A DNA stretch of 64,000 bases from UBA12191 sp009937185. GTDB lineage: Bacteria; Planctomycetota; UBA8108; UBA1146. The position numbers and the translations under genes were made by a program. This document shows positions 50,858-58,537 of the stretch, one piece after another; position 1 is the stretch's first letter, and every line of letters starts with the position of its first letter. The notes under the pieces are model-generated. The model was not told the origin of the DNA. It saw only the letters and a program-made list of their open reading frames with translations, and did no database searches. The stretch lies in contig CALJGL010000004.1 in assembly GCA_938075155.1 (NCBI GenBank), forward strand, positions 149,071 through 213,070, written 5' to 3'.

Positions 50858-52021
50858 ATGGCACTCCCTACCGGATACACCACTCGCAATCTCGTTCGAC
50901 GCCGATCCCAGGTGGCTTTTACCGCCTTGGGAATTGGACTGACCACCGCTGTATTGTGTGGAGTCCTTTCTCTGCGAAACGGTTTTGAACAACTTTTCAA
51001 ACCACTGGGCGCAGATCAAGTCGGCATCTACTTGAGACCCGGTTCAACCTCTGAGGGCGAATCCGGGATTCCCAGAGAATCGGCCAGAATCATCATCAAA
51101 GAGAGAGCGGAAATACAAAGAGACAGCGAAGGACTCCCCCTCGCCGCCGCTGAATGTTTCCTAGCCTTATACATGGAAAAGATCGAAGGGGGTCTGGTGA
51201 ATGCCCCTCTCCGGGGTATAGAAGCCGCTTCACTGAAGCTGCACCCCGATCCACCACGACTGCTCGAGGGAAGCTGGCCCAATTGGGATGCCGATGAAGT
51301 CGTCGTCGGCCGCCCCCTGGTCAATCGTATGAAAGATTGCTCTCTCGGTGACACCCTCAAACTGAATACCACTCCCTTCAAGGTCGTCGGAGTCTATGAG
51401 TTTGATAGTGCACAAGGGAGCGAGATATGGGGTCCCGTCGACCGAATGCTGGAAGCCCTCGACCGCCCTGCATACAGCAGAGTGATTGCCCGTATGGTTG
51501 ACGGTGTTGACTTCGAACAACTCAATGAGGAACTCACTGAAGACCCCAGACTTAACTTTGAGATCAGTTCACAGAGCTCATATCTGTCGAAGCAAACCAC
51601 CGGACTGAGCACAGCATTACTCTACTTGTCCGCATTCTTGACCCTCATCATGGGATCCGCAGCGGTCATTGGAACGATGAATACAATGCTTGCGACTGTC
51701 TCTGCCAGAAATCATGAAATCGGGATTCTTCTCGCGATCGGATACAGTCGTAAAGAAATTTTTCTCTCGTTCCTTCTCGAATCGGCTCAAGTCGGTCTCA
51801 TCGGAGGATGGGTGGGACTTGGACTCGTCGCGCCTTTCCATGGAATCGAGACGGGTGCGGCAAACTTTAATACCTTTACCGACATCAGTTTCTCTTTCCA
51901 ACTTTCGCCCACCATTGCAGTGACCGCATTAGGACTCTCATTCTTATTGGGAGTTGTCGGCGGAGCCATCCCTGCCTGGGTCGCATCTTCGAGGTCCGCT
52001 GTGGATGCCCTCCGTAGATAA
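50858..52021 (+). CDS. MacB-type ABC transporter permease, second of two
   Basis: 387 residues, one base after the first permease stop. N-terminal helix VAFTALGIGLTTAVLCGVLSLRNGFEQLF, periplasmic domain (about 45-235), and three C-terminal helices: LSTALLYLSAFLTLIMGSAAVIGTMNTMLA, FLSFLLESAQVGLIGGWVGLGLVA and TIAVTALGLSFLLGVVGGAIPAW. It ends SSRSAVDALRR, the usual FtsX-family close. NHEIGILLAIGYSRKEIFLSFLLES is the coupling region that contacts the ATPase. The substrate is unknown; candidates are lipids, peptides or toxic compounds. A HATPase-GNAT gene follows 51 bases later. Confidence 0.93.
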   Translation: MALPTGYTTRNLVRRRSQVAFTALGIGLTTAVLCGVLSLRNGFEQLFKPLGADQVGIYLRPGSTSEGESGIPRESARIIIKERAEIQRDSEGLPLAAAECFLALYMEKIEGGLVNAPLRGIEAASLKLHPDPPRLLEGSWPNWDADEVVVGRPLVNRMKDCSLGDTLKLNTTPFKVVGVYEFDSAQGSEIWGPVDRMLEALDRPAYSRVIARMVDGVDFEQLNEELTEDPRLNFEISSQSSYLSKQTTGLSTALLYLSAFLTLIMGSAAVIGTMNTMLATVSARNHEIGILLAIGYSRKEIFLSFLLESAQVGLIGGWVGLGLVAPFHGIETGAANFNTFTDISFSFQLSPTIAVTALGLSFLLGVVGGAIPAWVASSRSAVDALRR

Positions 52022-52072
52022 CCGCCTCGGGCACTTCATGAAACAGTGCCTGAAGAAAGGGAGTCTTTTGAG

Positions 52073-53587
52073 ATGAATACCCCCGATCAAATCGATCTCA
52101 AAATCGATCTTCCTGGCCTACCAGAACTCGCACCTCTGGTACAAGATTTCGCCAGTCGAGCACTCGATCTCGCAGAATTTTCTGGGACTCGTCGACAAAA
52201 CCTACTCGAGGCTTTTCTTTGCGGTGTTGAACTTGTCGAACGCACACTTGCTCACGAAGGTGATGCGATCGTTCCACTCGAAATCGGAGTAACGATAGAC
52301 GCCCATGCCCTGGAATTCAAAATCCTCGAGCATGGCACTCCTTTGGGAGGAGACCTCACTGAAAGCTCCGGTTTGGATATCACTGATCGAATCAGGCCCA
52401 ACACCATCTTCGATCGTCTCTGGTGGATCCAAAAAGGACACGAGGGATCCGAACTTCACCTCAAAGTAAAACGAGAACATCCTACGATTGAACTCTTGGA
52501 AGAGGTCCGACACCGCCTCGATCGTGAAGAAGCGGAGAATGCTCACGCTGACACCTCGCCTTCTGACAAAACCGGTGAATACAAAATTCGTGAATATCGA
52601 CAAGGAGACGGGCTTGAGGTCGCTCGCCGGATCTACGAAGCCTATGGGCGTTCATATCCGAATCAGGATTTGTATATTCCCGAGCGGATCGATGCACTGA
52701 ATCAAGAAGGAAGACTTCACTCGATTATCTGCGAATCTCCGGGTGGGGAAATTGTCGGGCATTATGCGCTCGAAAGACCCGAGCTTGAGCCCATCGGCGA
52801 AGCCGGGCAAGCCGTCATCGATCACAGACATCGAGGCCATGGATTGATGAAGCCGATGCGATCGGCTGTAGAAGCCGCGGGTGCTCGCCTGGGTCTCTTG
52901 GGCATCTGGAGCCAACCGACAGCTCGGCATCCCATCAGTCAGCGCATGAACCTCAAATTTGGCTCCACCCCCACTGGACTTTGTCTCGGAACCACGCCCG
53001 CAGAAGCCTCATTACGGGGCGGCGTCTCAGGAGAAAGCGAGAGTGAGGGCAAATCTGCGCGTCATTCTTGTTTTCTATATTGGGACCCCCTCACTGAAGA
53101 ACCTATGCTTCGCGCATTTGTCCCCCCCGAACTCGTTCCGATTCTGAATCCCCTCTATCAAGCTCGCCAAAGGGAGATCGTCTTCGAGACCGATCAAGCC
53201 CCCCCCGTGAACGGTCATTCGGCTATCCACACTCGATTCGATTCCACTCGAGGAGTCGCATGGATTGCACTCGATCAGGTCACGAGCGGAGCCTTTGATG
53301 GGATTCAAGCTGCGATCAATACGATGACCACTTCAGCCTCAGCAGCCACTATCTTTGTCGACCTGCCTCTGGACGATCCGGGTTGCGGCTATCTGAGTGC
53401 ACAACTGATCTCCGAAGGACTACGCTTAGCCGGCGTGGGCCCTCGATTCCGAAGAGTGGACGACGAACGAAAAGCTGAAGACATACTTCGACTCCAGCTC
53501 AATCCGGCTCCCGTCGATCTGGCGGGTCTGGTAGTCGAGGGCGACCTCGGTCGAGCTCTTGCCGATACTGTCCTAGGCGCCTGCTAA
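52073..53587 (+). CDS. Fusion of a degenerate RsbW-like ATPase fold with a GNAT acetyltransferase
   Basis: 504 residues from ATG 52073 (GGGAG about 9 bases upstream). Residues 1-135 follow the RsbW/SpoIIAB Bergerat layout (NLLEAFLCGVELVERTLAH as N-box helix; EFKILEHGTPLGGDL as the lid; HEGSELHLKVKREHP as the end strand). The usual Asn and the DxGxG motif are degenerate, so ATP binding is doubtful. Residues about 165-310 form a GNAT domain: KIREYRQGDGLEVARRIYEAYG and AVIDHRHRGHGLMKPMRSAVEAAG with the acetyl-CoA loop R-x-x-G-x-G. A C-terminal domain of about 170 residues is not recognised. Such fusions are known in a few bacterial groups. The target is unknown. Confidence 0.75.
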   Translation: MNTPDQIDLKIDLPGLPELAPLVQDFASRALDLAEFSGTRRQNLLEAFLCGVELVERTLAHEGDAIVPLEIGVTIDAHALEFKILEHGTPLGGDLTESSGLDITDRIRPNTIFDRLWWIQKGHEGSELHLKVKREHPTIELLEEVRHRLDREEAENAHADTSPSDKTGEYKIREYRQGDGLEVARRIYEAYGRSYPNQDLYIPERIDALNQEGRLHSIICESPGGEIVGHYALERPELEPIGEAGQAVIDHRHRGHGLMKPMRSAVEAAGARLGLLGIWSQPTARHPISQRMNLKFGSTPTGLCLGTTPAEASLRGGVSGESESEGKSARHSCFLYWDPLTEEPMLRAFVPPELVPILNPLYQARQREIVFETDQAPPVNGHSAIHTRFDSTRGVAWIALDQVTSGAFDGIQAAINTMTTSASAATIFVDLPLDDPGCGYLSAQLISEGLRLAGVGPRFRRVDDERKAEDILRLQLNPAPVDLAGLVVEGDLGRALADTVLGAC

Positions 53588-53598
53588 CCCTGAAAAAC

Positions 53599-53616
53599 AA
53601 TGCTGTAGCAGCATTT
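53599..53616 (+). terminator. Weak stem-loop after the HATPase-GNAT gene
   Basis: AATGCTG (53599-53605) pairs with CAGCATT (53609-53615) around a 3-base loop, ending in a short T-run. It lies 12 bases past the stop and could be a weak terminator for the efflux operon. The remaining 165 bases before the glycosyltransferase gene show no clear feature. Confidence 0.4.
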
Positions 53617-53782
53617 CCTGCAGATATTCCACACAGGACTATTCTCGTGCAGTTATTCGGCCTATTAAGATCATTTCACTGAGATGTTTAGAGATATTCT
53701 GGGTCTCGTTGCTGAATTTAGAATACTCCTATAGCATCCCGGGAGCGGTCGACATTTCGTCAAGCCAGAGAGGTAGGCAAAA

Positions 53783-54508
53783 GTGAACCGGGCTGAAACG
53801 ATTGAGATTTCCGCGGTGATTCCCGCATTCAACGAGGAGGAGGCTCTGCCCCCTTTACTCGATGAAGTTTTCGCCGTACTCAATGAACTCAATCGCCCTT
53901 TTGAAGTCATCGTCATCGACGACGGCTCAAATGATGGCACACCTGCATTCCTCGAACGCAGACGAGAAACCACTCCAGGGTTAAGGGTCCTCACTCTTAT
54001 TCCCAACAGTGGACAAACCGCAGCCTTTGAAGCGGGATTCTCTGCGGCACGTGGAGAGTTCCTCATCACGATGGACGCAGACGGCCAGAATGACCCTGCC
54101 GATATTCCACACATGATGGAACTCACTCCGGGAGTAGATGCTGTGTTGGGAGTTAGGGCAAAACGTCAGGACCCTTGGATCAGAACCTTTGCACAAAAAA
54201 CCGCCAATGCGATTCGTAACCGACTTCTAGGGATCACATTTCAAGACGTAGGGTGCTCACTAAAGATTTTTCGCCGCGAGATCATTCAAGACGTCACACT
54301 CTACAACGGTCTTCATCGCTTCTTCCCTTACATCGTTCATATGCGAGGTGGTCGAACAGTGGAGGTAGATGTCTCACATCGCTCCAGAGAGTTGGGCACC
54401 AGCAAATACTCACCACTGGGAAGAGGGATCCCTGCATTCTTAGATCTCTTAATGGTGAGAAGAATGCTCAAAAGAGCCCTGAGATATTCAGCGAGGGAGA
54501 CCCTCTAA
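53783..54508 (+). CDS. Family 2 glycosyltransferase (polyprenyl-phosphate sugar synthase-like)
   Basis: 241 residues from GTG 53783, with GAGAGGT upstream. GT-A fold motifs are ISAVIPAFNEEEALPPLLDE (about 8-27), FEVIVIDDGSNDGT, and the DxD-type FLITMDADGQNDPADI (about 93-108). KTANAIRNRLLGITFQDVGCSLKIFRRE fits the DPM1/ArnC-like branch that makes polyprenyl-phosphate-linked sugars. ArnC's two C-terminal membrane helices are absent, so it is probably a peripheral membrane enzyme. It directly abuts the LAB_N gene (TAA then ATG), a pairing also seen near ArnT-type or lipid A modification genes. Confidence 0.9.
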   Translation: MNRAETIEISAVIPAFNEEEALPPLLDEVFAVLNELNRPFEVIVIDDGSNDGTPAFLERRRETTPGLRVLTLIPNSGQTAAFEAGFSAARGEFLITMDADGQNDPADIPHMMELTPGVDAVLGVRAKRQDPWIRTFAQKTANAIRNRLLGITFQDVGCSLKIFRREIIQDVTLYNGLHRFFPYIVHMRGGRTVEVDVSHRSRELGTSKYSPLGRGIPAFLDLLMVRRMLKRALRYSARETL

Positions 54509-54856
54509 ATGTCGGCTTTCTTTACCACTACACTTTTGACTCTGGCAATGGTCAGTGCGGGTGAACCCACCTACTTCGAACAACTCAAAGCCAAACTGAC
54601 TGGGGATGTTTGGGTCTGGTTTGGATTGGGTGCCCAATCGATCTTTTTTGCCCGCTGGTTGGTGCAATGGATCGCGAGTGAAAAGCAGGGGCAATCGACC
54701 ATACCTGTTCTCTTTTGGTGGTTCAGTATCGCAGGCGGGATCGGACTATTTATCTATGCTTGGCACAATGTCGACTTGCCGATCATGCTCGCACAGGCCG
54801 CTGGAATCCTGATGTACAGCCGCAACCTCTATCTGATCTATAAACCTAAGACCTGA
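54509..54856 (+). CDS. Lipid-A-biosynthesis N-terminal domain (LAB_N) membrane protein
   Basis: 115-residue membrane protein with three hydrophobic segments. The family motif is VWVWFGLGAQSIFFARWLVQWIASEKQGQS (about 32-60), followed by VLFWWFSIAGGIGLFIYAW and PIMLAQAAGILMYSRNLYLIYK. Short proteins of this type typically accompany a GT2 polyprenyl-sugar synthase and are thought to act in flipping or presenting the lipid-linked sugar. Here it follows such a GT2 with no gap. Its last 19 bases overlap the 3' end of the convergent DMT transporter gene. Confidence 0.9.
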   Translation: MSAFFTTTLLTLAMVSAGEPTYFEQLKAKLTGDVWVWFGLGAQSIFFARWLVQWIASEKQGQSTIPVLFWWFSIAGGIGLFIYAWHNVDLPIMLAQAAGILMYSRNLYLIYKPKT

Positions 54857-55812
54857 TCCAGCCAGCGGGAAACGCCTTCGGGCATCATCAATAAAGCGAC
54901 ACCTGCCACTGCGAGTAAGATTCCACCCAACGCTAAGGGTGCGATCTTCTTTCTCAAGACGATGGCGACGATAATCACCATGAATACAGGCGTCATCGAC
55001 ATTTGAGTTGTCGCAATGGCCAAACTGACGGCATCGACCGAGACATGACTCAGCCAGATTCCGAAATAGGTTCCGATAGCGCTGGCCACAAAGAGTACTG
55101 GAAATAAATCCCAACGACGAAGCGGCTTGAGCCAACTGCTCAATTGACCCGTGCAAGCCGCGAAGACGACGCCTCCCACAACTGCAGTGCCAATGCGCAC
55201 CGCAGAAACTTCCAAAGCTCCCAATGATGATTGCATCACCACTTTGGACAGTGCGATGCCTGTGGCTTGGCAAAGCGCGGCCACGATTCCCAGAATTATT
55301 CCATCCACCGGCTTCCCAGCCCGCCATTGAGCACGGTCAGAAGCCAAATCCTGATCACGAATCACCAAGAAAATCCCGACAAGAGTCACCAAGATCGCCA
55401 ATAACTGACCTGACTGGAGGACCTCTGCGAGCCAAAACCAACCCAGCAATGCAGAAACGGGCGGAGTCAAAGTCGTCAAAACCAACGCCCGACGGGGCCC
55501 TAGGATTTGGATGCTACGGAAGTAGGCGGAATCACCGATCATGATACCGACGATCCCACTCAAAAAGAGCCAGGTGAAATCCCGAACAGTGGCATCGAGC
55601 CACACTTCAAGTCCTAATCCGGCAAAGGGCAAACTGATCACAAGAAGTGTGCCTGCCACTATATTTTTCCCGAGATTCAAAGCCATCGCAGGAGCATCCA
55701 TACGGCTAAAGAGATAACTCCCTGTCGCCCAGCATGACGCTGCTAATAATCCAGCGAATGTTTCAAATTCCAAGGTGCCTCCTGAGGTCTCAACTGAAGC
55801 CCGACGTCGCAT
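54838..55812 (-). CDS. EamA/DMT-superfamily transporter
   Basis: Drug/metabolite transporter of about 324 residues with ten hydrophobic segments in two EamA repeats: FETFAGLLAASCWATGSYLFSR opens the first and VDGIILGIVAALCQATGIALSKVV the second. GPRRALVLTTLTPPVSALLGWFWL and QMSMTPVFMVIIVAIVLRKK are the end helices of each half. ATG 55812 (AAAGAG about 6 bases upstream) is preferred; the frame extends to 55899, which would place 29 polar residues before the first helix and intrude on the divergent operon promoter. Small-solute or metabolite export is likely; the substrate is unknown. Confidence 0.85.
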   Translation of the reverse strand: MRRRASVETSGGTLEFETFAGLLAASCWATGSYLFSRMDAPAMALNLGKNIVAGTLLVISLPFAGLGLEVWLDATVRDFTWLFLSGIVGIMIGDSAYFRSIQILGPRRALVLTTLTPPVSALLGWFWLAEVLQSGQLLAILVTLVGIFLVIRDQDLASDRAQWRAGKPVDGIILGIVAALCQATGIALSKVVMQSSLGALEVSAVRIGTAVVGGVVFAACTGQLSSWLKPLRRWDLFPVLFVASAIGTYFGIWLSHVSVDAVSLAIATTQMSMTPVFMVIIVAIVLRKKIAPLALGGILLAVAGVALLMMPEGVSRWLDQVLGL

Positions 55813-56023
55813 CGGTTCTCTTTTCGAGACTCGAAACAAAAGACTACCCGGCAAGACTGATCCATGGGAGTGAATCCTGTTGGGGTCAGAGGTAGACATT
55901 CGTAAATTACCATGCCATCTTCTTTCGAGTCGAAGTATCTGGGGAGGTGACGGCCTGAGGGGTGATCACTTCCAGATCTCGGAAAACCACATTCACACAC
56001 TGACATGGACAAGGCAGCCGAAC

Positions 56024-56530
56024 TTGCGTTCGTTACTATTGCTTCTATCACTGATCGGATTCTGGCTGCTCCTTTCGGGCCAATTCGAATCCACATTCCT
56101 CGTGGGCTCTGGAGTGATCTCTTCAGCTCTCGCAGTGTTCTGTTGCCATCGTCTCGGACTGATCGGTGAGGTTTACCAGCCTGTCGAATCGATCCCACGA
56201 TTCCTTTTCTATCTTCCCTGGCTGATTTACCAAATCGTACTCGCCAGTCTCGATGTGACCCGGCATTCATGGAGTCTCCGATCCTCGATCCAACCCAGGT
56301 TGGTCAAGGTTCCCCACTCCATCCGACACCCCCTCGCTCAAACTCTCCTCGCCAACTCGATTACGTTGACCCCAGGCACAGTGACCATCGACGTGACGGA
56401 GGATCAACTTTTGGTCCATGCACTGACAGACGCTGCTGAAAAGGGTGTCCTCGATGGCTCGATGGCGAGCCGCATTGAAAAAATGATTCCAACTTCGGGT
56501 GAATCCGCAAACACCGCGGAGGTCTCCTGA
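56024..56530 (+). CDS. mnhE: Mrp/Mnh antiporter subunit E
   Basis: 168 residues from TTG 56024, with AAGG 9 bases upstream. The frame stays open to TTG 55880, but that adds 48 polar residues foreign to the family. The start MRSLLLLLSLIGFWLLLSGQF is the standard MrpE opening. FYLPWLIYQIVLASLDVTRHSW and HPLAQTLLANSITLTPGTVTIDVTEDQLLVHAL complete the family pattern, with a soluble C-terminal tail. MrpE is a structural subunit of the cation/proton antiporter complex. First gene of a ten-gene operon with overlapping starts and stops throughout. Confidence 0.88.
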   Translation: MRSLLLLLSLIGFWLLLSGQFESTFLVGSGVISSALAVFCCHRLGLIGEVYQPVESIPRFLFYLPWLIYQIVLASLDVTRHSWSLRSSIQPRLVKVPHSIRHPLAQTLLANSITLTPGTVTIDVTEDQLLVHALTDAAEKGVLDGSMASRIEKMIPTSGESANTAEVS

Positions 56531-56793
56531 TGATGAATGCCGAATTGATCACGGCGCTCCTCGTCATCGGAGGAGCATTCCTTGCCTTGCTGAGGGCGGT
56601 CAAGGGTCCCACTACTTTCGACCGCGTTCTCGCTGTGAATGTCTTTGGTACAAAAACCGTCGTCCTCCTGGCTCTTCTGGGTTACATCGGCGACCGCACA
56701 GGTTTTCTTGATATCGCCGTGCTCTATGCTCTGGTCAACTTCCTCGGCACCATTGCCTTGCTCAAATTTGTTGAGACACGGAGGCTGGGCTGA
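56530..56793 (+). CDS. mnhF: Mrp/Mnh antiporter subunit F
   Basis: 87-residue three-helix membrane protein. AFLALLRAVKGPTTFDRVLAVNVFGTKTVVLLALLG (about 17-52) has the GPTxxDRVLAxN signature of MrpF, and GFLDIAVLYALVNFLGTIALLKF is the third helix. ATG overlaps the mnhE stop (TGATG) and the stop overlaps the mnhG start in the same way. In Mrp complexes F sits with E and G at the sodium-translocating end. Confidence 0.95.
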   Translation: MMNAELITALLVIGGAFLALLRAVKGPTTFDRVLAVNVFGTKTVVLLALLGYIGDRTGFLDIAVLYALVNFLGTIALLKFVETRRLG

Positions 56794-57152
56794 TGCTGGA
56801 ATACGTGGCCGACGCACTGATGATTCTGGGTGGTTTTTTCGCCTTCAGTGGTTCACTCGGAATCCTGAGACTCCCGGACTTCTACTCTCGACTTCATCCC
56901 TCTGGAACCTCTGATACGCTCGGCCAGCTGCTGATCTTGGGAGGACTTTCCCTGAAAGTCCTCCTCGATTCTCCAGAAGATGGTCTTTCGGTGGGCAAAC
57001 TGGTCGCGATCTCTTTACTGCTTTTTGTCACCACTCCCGCCTCGACACATGCCATCTCTAGAGTCGCTCAGTTATCAGGATTGAAGCCCTGGACCGGTGC
57101 GGACGCAAAGGAAGCGGACTTCTCCCAAAAGGAGGAGGATACGAATGAGTGA
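56793..57152 (+). CDS. mnhG: Mrp/Mnh antiporter subunit G
   Basis: 119 residues, three helices. MILGGFFAFSGSLGILRLPDFYSRLHPSGTSDTLGQLLILGG (about 9-50) is the MrpG signature (RLPDxYxRLHAxxxxxTLG). ISLLLFVTTPASTHAISRVA is the third helix and loop. The C-terminal 25 residues are acidic. Its stop lies inside the start of the next gene, which has a strong AAAGGAGG ribosome site within mnhG. Confidence 0.95.
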   Translation: MLEYVADALMILGGFFAFSGSLGILRLPDFYSRLHPSGTSDTLGQLLILGGLSLKVLLDSPEDGLSVGKLVAISLLLFVTTPASTHAISRVAQLSGLKPWTGADAKEADFSQKEEDTNE

Positions 57153-57753
57153 CCCTGTACTGCTCATCAATGTCCTCTTGCTCCTCCTTGCCATCGGAGC
57201 CGCTCTCGCTGCCATGTGGACACGAGACCTTCTCGGAGCGGTGATGCTGATGGGGATCTACAGTCTCCTGCTCGCTATCGAATGGGCCAATCTCTTCGCC
57301 ATGGATGTCTCCTACACTGAGGCTGCTGTCGGTGCCGGCGCTTCCACCATTCTTCTTCTCACGGCTTTGACAAGAACAGGAACCCGGGAAAAGGCGGGGC
57401 CCAACTTCCACCCCACGGCATTATTGACGGTGCTGGTCACCGGTGCTGTTTTAATTTACGGCACCTCAGATCTACCCCGATTCGGTGACCCGCTAGCGCC
57501 CGCCACAGTTCATGTAGCGCCCGAATACATCACACAAACGGTCGGCAAGATCGGTGCTACCGAAGCCACTGAAAATGATTTTGGCGATCACGTGCCCAAT
57601 GCTGTGACGGCGGTGCTCGCGTCCTATCGTGGATACGACACGATGTTCGAAACGGCAGTGATCTTTACCGCAGGGGTCTGCGTCATCATCATTCTCAGGC
57701 CGCTGGCAGGGTCTGCCCGAAGAAGAACCGCCGGCAGCAAGGAGGACGCATGA
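57145..57753 (+). CDS. MrpA C-terminal part as a separate protein (DUF4040 + MbhE-like)
   Basis: 202 residues from ATG 57145. Upstream codons to 57097 are not used because AAAGGAGG sits 6-7 bases before 57145. The first half is a DUF4040/MbhD module (DPVLLINVLLLLLAIGAALAAMWTRDLLGAVMLMGIYSLLLA; TEAAVGAGASTILLLTALTRT). The second half is MbhE-like, with a periplasmic loop then NAVTAVLASYRGYDTMFETAVIFTAGVCVIIIL. In typical Mrp these modules form the C-terminus of the large MrpA. Here, as in archaeal Mbh/Mbs complexes, they are split off. MbhD and MbhE are fused in this protein. Confidence 0.88.
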   Translation: MSDPVLLINVLLLLLAIGAALAAMWTRDLLGAVMLMGIYSLLLAIEWANLFAMDVSYTEAAVGAGASTILLLTALTRTGTREKAGPNFHPTALLTVLVTGAVLIYGTSDLPRFGDPLAPATVHVAPEYITQTVGKIGATEATENDFGDHVPNAVTAVLASYRGYDTMFETAVIFTAGVCVIIILRPLAGSARRRTAGSKEDA

Positions 57754-58169
57754 GCGAAAGTGTCGTCCTCCGCACCATCGGAGGCATGCTCTTCCCCTAC
57801 ATTCTGGTCTACGGTCTCTATGTACAAATGCATGGAGAAATCGGCCCAGGTGGAGGATTCCAAGCAGGCGTTCTCGTCGCAGCCGCCTTTATTCTGCACT
57901 CGCTTCTTTTCGGTAAAGAGTTGACGGATCGACTCTTGCCCACTTGGCTCGTCGATCTGTCGATGAGCTTGGGCGTACTCCTCTATATAGGTGTAGGCAT
58001 CGTCGGTCTCGTAAAAGGCAGTTACTTTCTCGACTACTCGGTTCTAGATCCCACCCATCCGGCCCACGCCGAAGCATTGGGGATGACGTTGGTCGAAGCA
58101 GGCGTCGGATTGACGGTCGCTTCTGTCATCTTGACGATAGTGCGCAAGGTGAATGGAGAGCCAGCATGA
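57750..58169 (+). CDS. mnhB: Mrp/Mnh antiporter subunit B
   Basis: 139-residue four-helix protein. RTIGGMLFPYILVYGLYVQMHGEIGPGGGFQAGVLVAAAFIL (about 6-48) contains the MrpB signature GxxxPGGGFQAGV. A DLSMSLGVLLYIGVGIVGLVKG helix and the C-terminal LVEAGVGLTVASVILTIVRKV follow. GGAGG lies 5 bases before its ATG, which overlaps the previous stop (ATGA). Its own stop overlaps mnhC in the same way. Confidence 0.95.
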   Translation: MSESVVLRTIGGMLFPYILVYGLYVQMHGEIGPGGGFQAGVLVAAAFILHSLLFGKELTDRLLPTWLVDLSMSLGVLLYIGVGIVGLVKGSYFLDYSVLDPTHPAHAEALGMTLVEAGVGLTVASVILTIVRKVNGEPA

Positions 58170-58537
58170 GTCTCTTTGAAACCTTCAACAGCTTCGCCTT
58201 TGTGGTGATCATGATGCTCGGTTTGTACACACTGATCGCTCGCCAAAATCTGGTGAAAAAAACCCTCGGCCTTGGACTGTTCCAAACCGGGATCTTCCTC
58301 ATGTACATCACCTTGGGTGTACGCGATGGCGGCGTGGCCCCCATCCTTCAGGAAGGCGCGCCCCTTACCTACACCAATCCCCTGCCCCACGTGCTGATCC
58401 TGACGGCAATCGTCGTCTCCTTGAGCACGATGGCTGTCGCTTTAGCCCTGATCATTGGGGTGCGCGAGGAGTACGGCACCATCGAAGCCGATGAAATCGC
58501 CACCATCGACCGGGCCGACGCAGAGGAGGGTGCATGA
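58166..58537 (+). CDS. mnhC: Mrp/Mnh antiporter subunit C (NuoK-like)
   Basis: 123 residues, three helices, homologous to NuoK. FNSFAFVVIMMLGLYTLIARQNLVKKTLGLGLFQTGIFLMYITLG (about 7-51) and NPLPHVLILTAIVVSLSTMAVALALIIGVREEYGT (about 75-110) are the signature stretches; PLPxALVLTAIVV is diagnostic. The ATG at 58166 overlaps the mnhB stop. It connects the antiporter-like D subunits to the rest of the complex. Confidence 0.95.
   Translation: MSLFETFNSFAFVVIMMLGLYTLIARQNLVKKTLGLGLFQTGIFLMYITLGVRDGGVAPILQEGAPLTYTNPLPHVLILTAIVVSLSTMAVALALIIGVREEYGTIEADEIATIDRADAEEGA

Noticed and set aside
55813..55899. Long start of the DMT transporter (ATG 55899)
   Set aside because: It adds 29 polar residues absent from the family, has no ribosome site and overlaps the upstream region of the divergent antiporter operon.
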